Part shown: piece by piece, positions 41,801 through 51,940 of the stretch | Position numbering within the stretch: position 1 is the stretch's first letter | How the letters are laid out: every line of letters begins with the position of its first letter | Source: Solea solea | Taxonomy: Eukaryota; Chordata; Actinopteri; Pleuronectiformes; Soleidae | Assembly: GCF_958295425.1 (NCBI RefSeq) | Contig: NC_081145.1 | Location: 24,971,389 to 25,035,388, forward strand | Length of the DNA stretch: 64,000 bases | Reading direction: 5' to 3' | Program-made: the position numbers and the translations under genes | Notes under the pieces: generated by a model | What the model saw: the letters and a program-made list of their open reading frames with translations, nothing else | Told to the model about the DNA's origin: nothing | Database searches by the model: none

Positions 41801-44800
41801 AGATTTACTGTCCTCCTGACTCACCCACCCTCAATCATGAAAAGCAGAAGTAAGTGAGGGACAGTAACCACGGCTGCTACGATGACAGAGATAAACCTGA
41901 GATAAACCTGTTAGCAGTAGGAAAAAAGGTAAACAACCTGGGAGATTAGGTGTCGGGGGGGGGGGGGGGGGGGGGGGAATACTGCTGTGGCACCAAAACA
42001 AGGCATCGTCTACTTTATTAATGCTCAAATTTGATTAGTTGTTGGGGTTTTTTTTCAGTTGAAGGTCGAGCCATGAAGCTATAATGAGGCACTAGGTCTG
42101 ACGAAGAGAATGCAGAGTTCATGTTTATTCAGAGAGCAAAGAACCCTTATCTGAAGCAGCGTGCTACAGCTGTAGGTGCAGGCTGGGCTGCTCGTGCAGC
42201 ATGAGGTCTGGGTGTGGCTACTCAGCCTGCTGTGTCATAAATAAAGAAAACATGCAGAACTCAAACTTGTTTAGGTCACATAACACGCACACGGCCAAGA
42301 GTTTGGTTGTTGCAGAAATCCTTCACGGCATGAAAGAAGAAGAAGAAGAAGAAGAAGAAGAAGAAGAAGAAGCATGTTAGCATTTAGAGGTGACACAAAC
42401 ACAGGGAAAGATTCATGGCTGTGTTTTCCACAGAGGAGAGTCTCAAAGGTCATGTTCTTCATTTGTCTCAGGTGGTTCTGCAGAGTGACTCACAATGTCT
42501 TCATCACAGAGAGGAACCCCACCTCACTGATTTTCCTGAGTGGACAATGTTATGTACTGTATCTGGAGACAGGGGGATGGGGGGGGAGGGGGGAGGGGCT
42601 TGGTGTGCATGAACGTGACAGACACCAGCACAGCTCTGTGGTGAGTGAGTCATTGTACCTGTCTACTGGCAAGTACCGATGTAATGAAAAGCAGAACTGC
42701 CAGTTCTCGGGCTGGTGTCATGTCACACTGGGTGATAAGAGGAAGAAACACCGAATAAACCGGTGGGTCACAACGTCATTAAATCATATTTTTAAAGTCA
42801 CTGCATCCTAGTAAAGCACAGTCTTTTTCACCGTAAAATTAATTTTTAAACTGCGGGAGAAGCCGCTGAAAGAAGGCAATTAACACCATTCCTGTTGCCA
42901 GTGGTTTTTCTGCTCTGTGGTGTTTTTTTCACCCATACGGGGTAAACCACATGAGTCAGGAGAAGAAGAAAAAACAACTCCATAACCTGCATTAACACAA
43001 ATTATTCAGTGTTACGATTCTGCATCTTTTACTTGTGTTTATTTAAAGCAGAACTTTGCAAGTCTTCTCTCCAGAGCTCCCCCTACAGTTGCGGAGTACT
43101 AACTGCCTTCGAGACTGTAGGCAGCTAATCTACAGCTTTCGCAAGACCTTCTGATTGTGAAGACTCCGGATCTCAGGGACTGGTGCACCGCTAACAGACA
43201 GTAGGGGGAGTGGAGGCAGCTCCCAATCGCCCCGCATCAACCCATTTAACTTTCACAATGACTCTGAAGCTGCGGTACAAATCCTGGATGGTTCCTCTTC
43301 AAATCAATCCTTCAAGATTATCTGATTGATTAAATAAATGCTATTGAGCTCAAGTTTTACAAGTAAGTAAAGAAGTAAGGATCACTACGAATATTAATGC
43401 TAACAGCTAGTTTATGCACGTACGTTCCCGCTGATGCCAAAGTGGATAAAAAGTCATTTGACGGCCATTAAAACTCATTTAAACCTGGTGGGTTTTAAGC
43501 ATGGTTTTGTTTGACCAGGGTAAATGGGGTATAACTGATTACTGATTATTATAAGTGATTACGCCAACAAGTACAGTATTCCACCCCTGCCAGCGCCACA
43601 CACACACACACACACACACACTCACAAACAGATGACTCCGCTGATCACTAACACCCTCACGCTGGCTGCTCTCTGTGAATCACTCGGCCTACCTGCCCGT
43701 CTGCTCCGAGAAATGTCACTGTTACATGTTTCAGCCGCATTCCTCACTGGATATGGGTGTGCCTTCATACGGGAAGAAGGCCTCTGCGACTGCCAACTTC
43801 TTCCAGGATGTAAACAAAGATTCCCCTTGAGCGCTTCACCCAGAAGTCATTTCATTGGTCATTGTATGTTTTTTCAAACAAAAAAGTAGACTGGGTTTAT
43901 ATTATTTGCACACTGATGTTTTATTTAACAGCTAGATTCAATATACTTTCTGGATGTGCTGCGGGTAAAAAAAGTAAAAGAAATATGTGAACTGAAGTGA
44001 ACTGTGACCTGCTCAACCTTAGTCTTAACCCTTACCAGAGAGCATTTAGGCTGCTTTTTTTCATTATTATGTTAAAACGTACAGTAAATACAGAGGCTAT
44101 AAGAATGTGCAACATAGATTGACTTATATCCTTTTTTTCAGCACAGCATAGACAATCTGAGGCAAAAAGTCCTCAAATGTTTAAAATTGGATTGAATTTG
44201 TGAAATTTGGAAATAGGTCAGAGTTCGAAGTTCCCTTGGCTTATTTTTATAACCAAAAACAAAAGAAAAACAGTCTCATTTTGTGACTTCTGCACAACCT
44301 AACTTTGACTGAACAAACACATAGCAAGATGAATATAACCCTGAATATGTGACCTATAAACACACACACACACACACACAGGATGTTGTGTATTATTCCC
44401 ACGGCAATTTATCATGAGCACTAAGGGTTTAATAACACACACATATGTAATATTGAAAATATCACCGGGCTTTAACAATCAACCCATGCCTCTACTTTAA
44501 TACAAACAAAGTCCATTGACATTATTTATTCATATCAATTCATTAAAACTACAGTTTATCCGCTGTCTTGTGTTTTTATGTTTGCAATTTTAATGATGTC
44601 GTATGAACTTCCAATCACATTGACACTTGTATATTATTGGGTAATATTTCAAAAACACTGCCAATATGTCAAATATAAATCCAAGTCTTGCTGTATCTAC
44701 ATCTAAATTACTACTGTTTGTTTTGGACAGTGAGAGCCTGGCAGTCTGACAGAACCAAAGTAAGGATCAAATAAAACTGCAGGTGATGAAAATTACACAA

Positions 44801-47632
44801 TAACAATCCGTCATTGAGGTTAATGTCACTGTACTTTCCCATGAAGCATCAGTCAACAACAGGCTTTGACCTGCCACTATAAAGCCAGATCAGTAAGTCT
44901 AGATTAATCACGGCTGCAGCAGCCATCAGACCCACATCCCCTGAGGTCAAAGAGAGGGAGATTCCTCTCTCCCTGTCGCTCCCTCTCTCCTCCTGGTAGT
45001 ACTTGTTTGTTTTTTCCTCTCAGTAACTGACAGTGATAGCCATCTGGTGTGTCTCCACACAGTCTTTCTACGGCTCCATTAAAGTCTATAAGAGTGCAGG
45101 GCCTGTTCCAAACATGCCTGTCGAAGTGGCCTACATCGGTTTACCTTACAACTTTTGTTAAAGAGACAACTTCACACACACAACACACCACTTCATCAGG
45201 TCCTGACCATCACAGCTGCCACAACACAGCATGGAAAGTCCCATCACAATTGCAATTTCAGCGTTTCTTGACGCTTACTGTTGTGGTAGTAGGAATTCTG
45301 CTTCTGGCACTAATATGTAGAGAGTTAAATGGCTTGTTTTTCAAGAACCTGATGAGAGGTTCTCTAGGGAACACAAAGACAAATGGGGCTAATGGGCAGT
45401 TTTCAACGATACAGTTCCAGCACTACTTGGCTCGACTCAACTGTTCTGGCGAGTTTCCAGGCGAGCTGAGACGATACTAAAATGTGTCGTCACATTTTAG
45501 TCAATCTAACCCACCATTTTTAAAACCCGGCAAGAGCGTTGCACGAGGTGCAAGCGTTCCTGTGTTTGGTGGCTGGTGAGAGTCAGCTGGTTTGAGGAGG
45601 TTATATGAAGTAATGGAAAACAACATGTCTGATACCCAAACTAAGTCAAGTTGAGTCGAGTAGACAAATAGTGCTTGAACTTTACAATGAAAAAGCTCCA
45701 AAAAGTTCTCCCAGTATGGAACGATAGATTAAATAAATGACCTGCTATACTTGAATGTTGCATTTTTAAGCCACTTCGGGAAATGTGCAAGTTATTTTGT
45801 TGTCAAACCTGGATTTTTTCCAAAACGTAAGATGTAACTACTGCTATTATCAACACAACAATGCTATTTGTGAATTCCCCAGACCGACGTTTCCGTGTCC
45901 GCACAGAACCTGATCCTTGCCTTTGTGTGTTTCCCCGTTCATAATCGCCCGCTTGTGATTAAACATCTTCATCATCACACACTTGCTAATGTTACAGAGC
46001 TACTAAACTGGCCCCCTGTGGTGTGTGTCATAATGACATAATGCAATGATGCAAACAGATGAATGATTAACGATGAGTCGAAATTGTCCATATAGACTTG
46101 GATTCAACTATTGATTTAACGATGACAGATGCCAGTAATTCAACTAATTCCACTTCAACGTGCACCATAGAGCTTGTTCTCAAACGTGCCAAGAAGAGTA
46201 CACTAACCTATTTGCTGCCAGCACCAGGGTTTAGGACTGCTTTTAATTTGTTGACATGTGGCCAATGTAACCATTCAGCGAGTGCACTAATTCACTGTGT
46301 TGTAATGGAACACTGAATGTGTAGTGCATGCTCTCTGTATAATGGAGATAGTGCAGCCTCTCTTGACTGAGGTTTTCTAGTTTTGCAAGTTTGGTTTTGT
46401 TGAGATGTAAATAAAGCAGCTGCCTGTGACATTTAATGTTGTTGACTTTGGGATTGTCAAGTTCTGATGAAGCAAACTCCCTCTGGCCTCCTTTGAACAT
46501 TTCTGAGTCAGTACTTTCCATTCTCAGCTATGCCAGTTCACCTCCAGCATTGCACTTGTCCCAGTATACTAACACTAGTGGGGAATCAATTAACTGAATG
46601 AGCTGTGTCTGCCTCTGCTACACTAGGTGGCGATAATTCTGGTAGTTTGTATTAGGCTGTTTCTGGTTTTAAGCATTCCCACCATCCCAAAATTACTTGG
46701 ATCCAACAAATGAACCAGCATGGATTTCACCATGGTTTTTTTGCCTTTGTCTGATGCTCAGTTTCCATCGTGATACAGTTTGGTTTGGTAAAGTACGGTA
46801 CAGTTTGGAATGGTAAAGCCCTGAGTCAGGCTTGCATTTTGGCTGAGAACAGAACCTTTACTTGGTAGGTGGGGTGTGACTGATGGCCGTTTCAGCGAGA
46901 TACATAGTGTGATGTCTTACCGGTGTGACGACAACAAGCGACGACCACAGACAACAACGGCTGGCAGTTATTTTCTGGCATCTTCTGGTTTTTTCGTCTT
47001 AATTTTTTTCCTTCTTAGTGGTGGAGTGCTGTTTAAAATATGTACACTGCTTGCAAGGGAGTGAAGTTTTTCAGCTGACTGTTGTGGGTGACCTTGCCAT
47101 ACCATTTTACTCTTGCACCCCAAGGGAAGAGTGCCAAGAAATGGAATGGTAGGGGCCAGTCATTTTAGTACTATCCCTAATGGAAGCGCAGAAAACAGTT
47201 CCACTTGATGGAAACACAGCTTTATTCTTCTGTGTACTCGCTCGTTCTATAGATTCATCCCCCCAAGCCAGCTTGAGTCCGATTCTAGTCCGACGTAGGG
47301 TGCATTCATACCAGCTCCTTCTTAATTGAACCCCGGTTCATTTGCTCGGAAATTCCGGTTTATTTGGGGAGCTTTGAATGCGCAACTGAACTCTGATGTG
47401 CACCAAAGAAGCTAACTCTGGTCCGCCTAAAAATGTAGGTCTCGGTTCACTTCAAGTGAACCAAATGCAGGAAGCAGACAACAATGCAGGGCATTGTGGG
47501 TAAACACAACCAAAACATACACACGTGTAGATGATAGCCGGGAGAAATGGCTGAGCCTGTTGTTGCATATGTGTAGTATGAATGTAGCGTGAATTTCTCT
47601 GTGGTGTGAATTTCTCTGTGAGATGAATAAAG

Positions 47633-47674
<42 letters not shown>

Positions 47675-50600
47675 GTAGGTTCACATACAACAAAATTTAA
47701 AACCCAAGACTTGATGTAGCTCCATGTTTTGCTCGTGGTGAAAACAGAAGTTGCTGCAGCGCCACCTCTGGTGAGGAGGGGAATACGTTCTTCAAGTAGC
47801 GGACTACTAGGTGTGAAAACGAACTGAATGTGAACAATCGCGTTAACAAGGTGTGTTATAGAGTCCAACTTTGAGAAATTCGATTTAGTCCGACTAACAT
47901 GTGTCTGTATTTTCTAAAAAGTCCAGTTTTAGTCAGGCTGACACATCAATTCAGTTTGTTTTCTGCTGTCATGTAAACATACTTTAAATGTTTAATTTGT
48001 GACTGTCCAGAAACAGATGCTAGTTTCCATCTGATCGTGACCTGCCAGCTGAAGTGATACAGTGCATGCCTCTGACTAAGCAGTACGTCTCAGTGGGGAA
48101 TAGTTTTGACGCATGCTGCTGTGCCTTGTAAAGACAAGCACATTTAGTCATCACTGCTTTCCAAGTCATGGGGCTTTAATGTCTCACAGGAAAAATGTAG
48201 CAGTTTCTTCATGTCGATTTAGTCCTGACGGGCATGTCTGTTGTAATCAATCAGGTAGATTCTAAAGACTTTTCCATTAGTTTCATTATCATTAGCACAC
48301 AGCAGCCGGCCCATCCCCCACTCACCAAGCAACAGACCACTCCACTGAGCAGTGTTGAATCTAACCGTCTGACAGGCTTTACCCACAGTCTGATAAATAA
48401 CTGTGAAGTGCTCTTAGCGGTACTGTTTGCAACAGGCGACTGACAGAGTTCAATCAATGTATCTCCCCCGAAAACAGAGAGAGGCTAATGAGATTTTCCC
48501 TCATTGTGCTTCTGTCATTTTACAGCACAGACACACTGAGCCTGTCAAATCAATTCTGAAACATGATGCCTCTCTCTGCCACTACTTCTCATCTTTGTCT
48601 GCTTATATGTTCAAATACTTCTTCCTTTTTTTGAAAGTAGAAAAATAGGCTTGAACACGTCGACAAGCCGTCATTGACAAAGAAGTTCAGCCCGAGACAT
48701 CCTGAGAAAGACGATAGATTCCCTATCTATCCAATAATTTGAGGATATTGTGTCCGTCTGTTTGTTTGTTTGTTTATCGCGTTCAAAGCTACAACAGTCT
48801 GGCTTTAGCCATGTTTCCACCAAGCAATTACCACACAGTTCTATAGCCACACTATGGTTTGGAACACTAAACCCTCAAGTAAAATTAAAGGTGACCCCTG
48901 ATCTAGCTTCAGTTTCCACCGGGGTTCCATCAGATAAATTTCCAGTGTATAAAAATTGGTGACATGTAAAGGTGAGACTGCAGATTGTGTCAGGGAACTA
49001 CGATGGCCCTTCATATACCTTTGTTTGCATAGTACGCTTCCACTTTAAAATGTAACGCACACGCTATGGCTGTAACATGACAGGACAAGATGGTGGCCTT
49101 GTTAAAGAAAGGCCCTTGTGTACATATAAAAGGATTATTCAAACGACAGGATTATACACTTACACACACATAATTATCAGTGATATATTCAATATCTGAC
49201 ATTAAATTCACCTTCAGTCCTTCAGCTGAGACCTTTAAGTTTGCAACATGGCATTTTGTAGCATATTCTCTTGATTTTCATATTTTATATTGCATATTTA
49301 ATGTACGTGACGAGAGAAAGTCCGATTCGGGGCGACGAATCGGACTCCGTGAGTGAATCAAGTTTAAAGACCTGGCATCGCTGATTGTCTGACACGCAAG
49401 ATCTGACTCCACAGCACACAACCCTAATCAGCTGCATCAAAACAATCATTACCTAAGCTCCCACTGTCTCCCCCCTCCCCCTTTACTCTTCCTCCCTCTC
49501 CACTTAAGACCGAGGGCGAGACTCCAGACACCACCACACACACACACACACACGCCGAAACAAAGCGTTGTGAAAGCAACAACATCATGTTTTCAGAACA
49601 TGTGAGCATTATGTTGTCAGCAATGTTTTTATATGCCTTCGCCCTCTGCACAGCTCTGCATGAGTTTTACAGCTTGGCAGTTTGGGTCTATTGAGCTTTT
49701 ATGTAAACTGAGAACTGCTGCGCACTCACAAACCACACATGGCTCGACACTGAGTGTTTGTAAGTACTGTTGTACCTAATATTGTTACACACTAATGACT
49801 GCAGTTGATAGCATCTATTTCGGAGTTACATTACTCATCATAATTTGGCTATTTATAAAAAAAATAGCTTCATATACAGTACAGTACAGTGCCACCTTTC
49901 TGAGAAGCCTTATACAGTAGCAGCCGTACAGAAGTACAGAAAACAACCCGGCTGTGACGACCTGCAGACAAATTAAATCAAATTACACACATTTTCTCTT
50001 GCAACAGGTCTGCATTTGTAAACCAATGCATTTAATGGTACATTTACAAACACAATTTCATCAAATCACGACACGAAAATCTCACATGCCCACATCTTGA
50101 GTCAACACAAAAACTATAAACAATAGGTTCTTAACGGCGACACACCTATCTCCACTGTGTTTATACTGGCTCTTAAATGGTGTAAAGGTTATAAACCTAA
50201 GCCATTGGCTGTAACATGAGTGCTCTCCTCCCATAGGTTGCAAGGTTAGACACACACCGTGGATAGGCTGCCTCTGAATGGTGTCAGGAGGAAGCCATCT
50301 GCTCCTGTTTATGGTTCATTAACCCCGCAACCCTGGGATAACCAGGCTGCACCCACAGCGACAGGTATAAAAAGCCTGCTCTCACAAACTGAGATTACGA
50401 TCAGATAGAAAAAAGGAAAAAAAACATAAATGGCCAAATCTTGCCTCGACTTGTACTTGTCACAAGAGCTGGAAAGTACTTACCTTCCCAAACGTCCATA
50501 CGCGTACTGTGAATCCGCCAGCAGTAATGTGATCTCACCCTTCTGCATGGATATGGCACACTCCTCCAGGGCCTACAGGTGTCAAAGTCGCAACGTGTTA

Positions 50601-51940
50601 ATTAAAAGAGCCTGCAGCTTTTTCATATCAATACACAAAATCCTGTGTGTTCCACATTGTTATTGCCCCTTAAAGCTGCTGCCAGGGAGACAAATGTCAA
50701 ACCACTCACTGTCAGATGGGTTTGCACAATGTTGATAAAGTTTGTCAAATCTAAACACATTTCTGCGTGTGGGTCTTAGTGGGAACACAACACGCAGGTG
50801 AGTATTTCCTCTTTTTCTGCTTCGTTCTTGGCAGCAGTGCAAATTCTAAACGCTGATACGTGCGTTCGTCTTCCGGCCATTAGCACGGTCGTTAGCCATG
50901 AATGGTTATAAAAGAAACTTTTTACAACTTGGTTCAGCAATCACTAGATTTTATCAGCACCTTAGATGTTCCCTCACCACTGAGATTGATTAAGCGACTG
51001 CCTTGACACTGTGCATGTTATCTGGATGGATTGTCCCGGAATATTATATACACATTTGGTTTATTTGGAACCACATAACTACCAAAATGTAATCATCCAC
51101 CATGACCTTGTTTTGTTGATGGTAGTCTACTAACATTTTAATAGTCTGAATGTATTAATAATACAAAACTTTTTTGAAGGACTCACCTGGTTTACATCTC
51201 TGTCGCCGATAACAAAGACAAGCTTACAGTCCTTCTCCACCACAGTTCGGTCCTCCAGTATGGATTGCATCTTCATGGTGACCTCCTGGCCCCAGGTGGG
51301 GCGCACGGCGTGCGGGGCCACAGCCTTCAGCACCTTCTTCCTCAAGAGTCGGTCCTCTGCGTTAGGAAGGAGGAGAAGGTCATGCAGGAGACGGAGCGGG
51401 GTCAAGATGTTGGTGATCAGAAACATTCACAAGCACAACAAGTTTGATTTCAGTCACATTTTCTTTCGTGAAATGAAATTAAAAGCAATTAAAGCACTAG
51501 TCTGTCGTTGATGTGTCCCCACCTGTGATGTCCTGCCAGTCTTCTGCCATGAACAGCTCCTCAAAGGTCGAGGAAGTCCACTCTTCCATGGCATAATCTG
51601 GAAAGAGACCCTCTGCTGAGCTGTCCCTCTCTGACACCTCGTCGTCTTGTGATGGGTCTTGAAATCGTACCATCTTCCAGCTGTTTGTCTTTTTCAGTTT
51701 CCTCCTCTCCTCCTCGCATTCTGTTTCACCACCTTCTCGTGCAGGATCAGAGACACTTTTTATCTCAGTGCTCACAGTCTCCTCTTGGCTCCGTAGCTCG
51801 TTGCCTTCTTCTGAGGGCCCACAGGGCAGCTCAGTGGGACCGTCCTTGTCAACAGACTCAGAGACGGCTTGCCTTACCTCGGACTCTGTGGCCTCCATTG
51901 CAGGGTCTTCATGCTTTTCACAACGTGGCTCCGTCTCCAT
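23188..51940 (-). CDS. fkbp16: FKBP8/FKBP38-class tail-anchored FKBP with TPRs
   Basis: Eight coding exons join in phase to 463 residues. Order: acidic low-complexity N-terminus 1-139; FKBP-fold domain about 145-250; three TPR-like helix pairs about 258-390; linker; one C-terminal membrane helix about 441-459 with a short NARQ end, a tail anchor for the mitochondrial outer or ER membrane. Human FKBP8 has the same architecture (about 412 residues) and aligns well in each block (LLRKKVL, VKCLNNLAA, LSKLV, SWKF). The pocket lacks most FKBP12 catalytic residues: Tyr26 and Phe36-Asp37 align with Met and Val-Val, Trp59 with Leu; only YAYG (Tyr82) is kept. FKBP8 shares this and serves as a chaperone-like regulator (Bcl-2, Hsp90). 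The tail and TPR1 differ from true fish Fkbp8, so fkbp16 is the better name, from memory; fkbp8 is the alternative. It converges on rasef and diverges from ell. Confidence 0.88.
23378..23617. mobile_element. 240-bp hAT-like MITE with perfect 8-bp target duplication
   Basis: Starts CAGGGCCGGACCAAGG and ends CTTGGGCCAGCCCTG, inverted ends of the hAT type. The flanks 23370-23377 and 23618-23625 are both GCTGCAGG, an exact 8-bp target site duplication, the hAT hallmark. It sits in the FKBP intron between the last two exons. No coding capacity. Confidence 0.9.
23649..23786 (-). CDS. fkbp16: FKBP exon, C-terminal linker
   Basis: Forty-six codons (390-435): AIHLELSKLVRRQSGDKDTE then EWKSKPAKILGENVPPFVIP and SKKTPP. 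AIHLELSKLV matches FKBP8 TIHAELSKLV. Acceptor CCTTCCTTAG, donor GTAAGT. Confidence 0.93.
23787..25240. other. fkbp16: FKBP intron, no feature recognised
   Basis: Mixed-composition sequence with a (GGA)n run near 23808-23823. Open frames of 85-98 codons at 23842 and 24660 lack splice context, codon pattern or family resemblance. Nothing supportable is seen. Confidence 0.5.
25290..26060. repeat. CTACCAAT-type minisatellite with a 116-bp higher-order unit
   Basis: Built of degenerate 8-12 bp steps such as CTACCAATCTAC and TTACCAATAAAT. Inside, a 116-bp block recurs: the phrase TAAATGTACCCACCAATAAA begins at 25561, 25677 and 25793. The edges decay into looser TACC/AAC steps. It lies in an FKBP intron. 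Confidence 0.9.
26148..26204. repeat. (AAT)n/(AAG)n microsatellite
   Basis: A run of AAT followed by AAG repeats, about 75 bp from the donor end of the FKBP exon at 26278. Confidence 0.95.
26278..26355 (-). CDS. fkbp16: FKBP exon, TPR3
   Basis: Twenty-six codons (364-389): LLSDRSEYKEAMELLKKALR then LEPATK, the last TPR, as FKBP8 [21 protein letters not shown]. Acceptor CTCTCAG, donor GTGAGAT. Confidence 0.95.
26435..26628 (-). CDS. fkbp16: FKBP exon, TPR2
   Basis: Residues 299-363. Starts (D)GGSSSSSVEADEEEEEV, a serine-glutamate loop encoded by AGC and GAG runs, then VKCLNNLAAAQIKLEQYDEA and NNVKALYRAGK. Acceptor CTGTGCAG, donor GTGAGG. Confidence 0.95.
26629..27739. other. fkbp16: FKBP intron, no feature recognised
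   Basis: Unique-looking sequence. The open frames seen here (27241-27471, 27426-27665) have no family match. No repeat recognised. Confidence 0.5.
27740..27957 (-). CDS. fkbp16: FKBP exon, end of the FKBP fold and TPR1
   Basis: Residues 226-298: (R)QPDIPAWAPLLYQLQLLDIR, EKPDPLTLPIADRIRIGHQK, RERGNFHFQREEYCMAARAY, CMALDVLTTCGR. The first part is the last beta strands, the rest is TPR1 (KRERGN matches FKBP8 KRECGN). Acceptor GTGTGCAG, donor GTAACG. Confidence 0.95.
28045..28074. repeat. (TG)n microsatellite
   Basis: About 15 TG repeats at the start (in - strand sense, upstream side) of the large FKBP intron, with a shorter CA run at 27961-27985. Confidence 0.95.
28075..29580. other. fkbp16: FKBP large intron, no feature recognised
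   Basis: AT-rich left part with an A run at 28633-28653, higher GC at 28960-29220. No gene or named repeat is seen. Confidence 0.5.
29587..29914. mobile_element. Third copy of the CAGGGTTCCCACA hAT-like family
   Basis: Starts CAGGGTTCCCACAT and ends GTGTGGGAACTCTG, with TCCTTGAAAG subterminal repeats, as at 16649-17103 and 21105-21722. It lacks the peptide remnant seen in the other copies. Confidence 0.7.
29915..32380. other. fkbp16: FKBP large intron, no feature recognised
   Basis: No gene. At 31304-31352 there is an inverted pair CTGTGATTGGCT and GGCCAATCAGAG, two CCAAT-box-like motifs facing each other, of unknown meaning. Confidence 0.45.
32716..32817. repeat. (AT)n microsatellite with two GTATGT interruptions
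   Basis: About 100 bp of alternating AT, interrupted near 32727 and 32770. Short CA runs lie at 32385-32401 and 32895-32911. Confidence 0.95.
33429..34235. repeat. Two tandem copies of a fish interspersed repeat, about 444 bp apart
   Basis: CATGTTCTCATGAAGAAG at 33429 and its variant at 33873 begin two similar blocks. Both continue with TGCCTCACAGCAAG-type sequence, then TTTCCTCCC and a GGAGGATAAAG end (33840 and 34196). The same family recurs once at 60190-60520. The segments GGGGATTAGGTCAATTGG and GATGGACTGGCGACCTG are common in fish genomes; I do not know its class for certain. Confidence 0.75.
34476..36560. mobile_element. Possible 2.1-kb hAT-like composite element
   Basis: The left end CAAAGGTCTCAAACTTGCGG and the right end (reverse complement CAGTAGTCTCAAAGTTGCGG) form a long, slightly diverged terminal inverted repeat that includes GGCCACATGTGGCC on both sides. 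The flanks CTTTAAAA (34468-34475) and CTTTAGAT (36561-36568) agree at 6 of 8 positions, a plausible old target duplication. The inside holds other repeats (34722-34765, 36065-36380), but no transposase frame. Confidence 0.5.
36065..36380. repeat. Interspersed repeat rich in CACGATAC motifs
   Basis: ACAGGGTACCTCACGATAC followed by many CGATA steps and an end GATATATCACTGAATCG. A second copy at 58287-58595 shares the same start (ACAGGATACCTCACAATAC) and end (GATATGTCACCAAATCG). A non-coding family of fish; class not determined. Confidence 0.7.
36600..39230. other. fkbp16: FKBP large intron, no gene
   Basis: A (GAAT)n-like run at 37350-37400 and an A run at 38054-38070 are the only simple repeats seen. 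The stretch 38270-38940 is GC-richer than its surroundings and free of recognised repeats. Confidence 0.45.
39245..39337. repeat. (CA)n and (CAG)n microsatellites
   Basis: A CA run at 39245-39262 and ten CAG repeats at 39308-39337 in the FKBP intron; the polyserine and polyalanine frames here are not genes. Confidence 0.95.
39843..39905. mobile_element. hAT end fragment
   Basis: CCTGGTACCTGTCCGTGGCC then CGGGGGTTGGGGTCC resembles the terminus of fish hAT repeats that begin GGGGTCCCCAACCCCCGG, in reverse. One end only. Confidence 0.5.
40955..41770 (+). mobile_element. Degraded non-LTR retrotransposon (LINE) fragment
   Basis: After a short piece of the AGGGCTGCAAC hAT family (40955-41011), the frame at 41016-41255 contains ADTVTLGQHAGECEAARMRI followed by STSKSELMVLCWK and LLPKVNVLV. 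This matches the stretch after the FADD catalytic box of fish LINE reverse transcriptases (typically AAECEAAGMRISTSKSE). The FADD box itself is broken. The segment to about 41760 ends with GAGGGACAATAAAGGG, which looks like a LINE 3' tail; whether it belongs to the same element is not certain. Confidence 0.6.
41955..41977. repeat. Run of 23 G
   Basis: An uninterrupted G homopolymer in the FKBP large intron; length in the assembly may be inexact. Confidence 0.95.
42335..42372. repeat. (AAG)n microsatellite
   Basis: About 12 AAG repeats. Confidence 0.97.
42373..46740. other. fkbp16: FKBP large intron, no gene
   Basis: CA runs at 43598-43621 and 44361-44381. A segment near 45390-45600 (CTACTTGGCTCGACTCAAC) resembles a fish MITE with a small hairpin at 45476-45501. 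The 143-codon frame at 45049-45480 has no splice context or family match and I do not call it. Confidence 0.45.
46761..47215. mobile_element. MITE with GTTTCCATC inverted ends
   Basis: Begins GTTTCCATCGTGATAC and ends ACTTGATGGAAAC. Internal GGTTTGGTAAAGTACGGTAC is typical of a fish repeat family that mimics a TACGGTAC motif. No coding capacity. Confidence 0.6.
47278..47674. mobile_element. Interspersed repeat followed by LINE-like tail and (TCTA)n
   Basis: 47278-47480 is a repeat with GAACCCCGGTTC and TCGGTTCACTT motifs. 47570-47632 (TGTGAATTTCTCTGTG, AATAAAGTATC) looks like the 3' end of a fish LINE, and runs into about ten TCTA repeats (47633-47674), as such tails often do. Confidence 0.55.
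47675..50483. other. fkbp16: FKBP large intron, no gene
   Basis: A further fragment of MITE-like sequence at 48806-48930 (GTTTCCACC at both sides) and a CA run at 49537-49554. Otherwise nothing recognised. Confidence 0.45.
50484..50572 (-). CDS. fkbp16: FKBP exon, second part of the FKBP fold
   Basis: Residues 197-226: ALEECAISMQKGEITLLLAD then SQYAYGRLG. Acceptor ACCTGTAG, donor GTAAGT. YAYG matches the conserved Tyr82 region of FKBPs. It is followed by the 22.5-kb intron. Confidence 0.93.
51187..51356 (-). CDS. fkbp16: FKBP exon, first half of the FKBP fold
   Basis: Residues 140-196: (E)DRLLRKKVLKAVAPHAVRP, TWGQEVTMKMQSILEDRTVV, KLVFVIGDRDVNQ. Acceptor CTAACGCAG, donor GTGAGT. Matches human FKBP8 LLRKKTL and ELVFTLGDCDVIQ. 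Confidence 0.93.
51523..51940 (-). CDS. fkbp16: FKBP first coding exon, acidic N-terminus
   Basis: Encodes residues 1-139, from METEPRCEKHEDPAMEATES to EDWQDIT. I start at ATG 51940-51938, four bases after a good acceptor CTCTCTGCAG (ending 51945), implying a 5' untranslated exon upstream; an in-frame ATG at 51967 would add MVSIALCSE if transcription starts closer. Glu/Ser-rich; KMVRF at 89-93 fits the PP1-docking consensus. Donor GTGGGG. Confidence 0.8.

Noticed and set aside
42374..42811. 145-codon open frame after the AAG repeat
   Set aside because: Contains a G-rich run translated as GGWGGRGEGLG and no domain; chance frame.
45049..45480. 143-codon open frame in the FKBP intron
   Set aside because: Overlaps a MITE-like segment at its end, has no family resemblance and no splice context.
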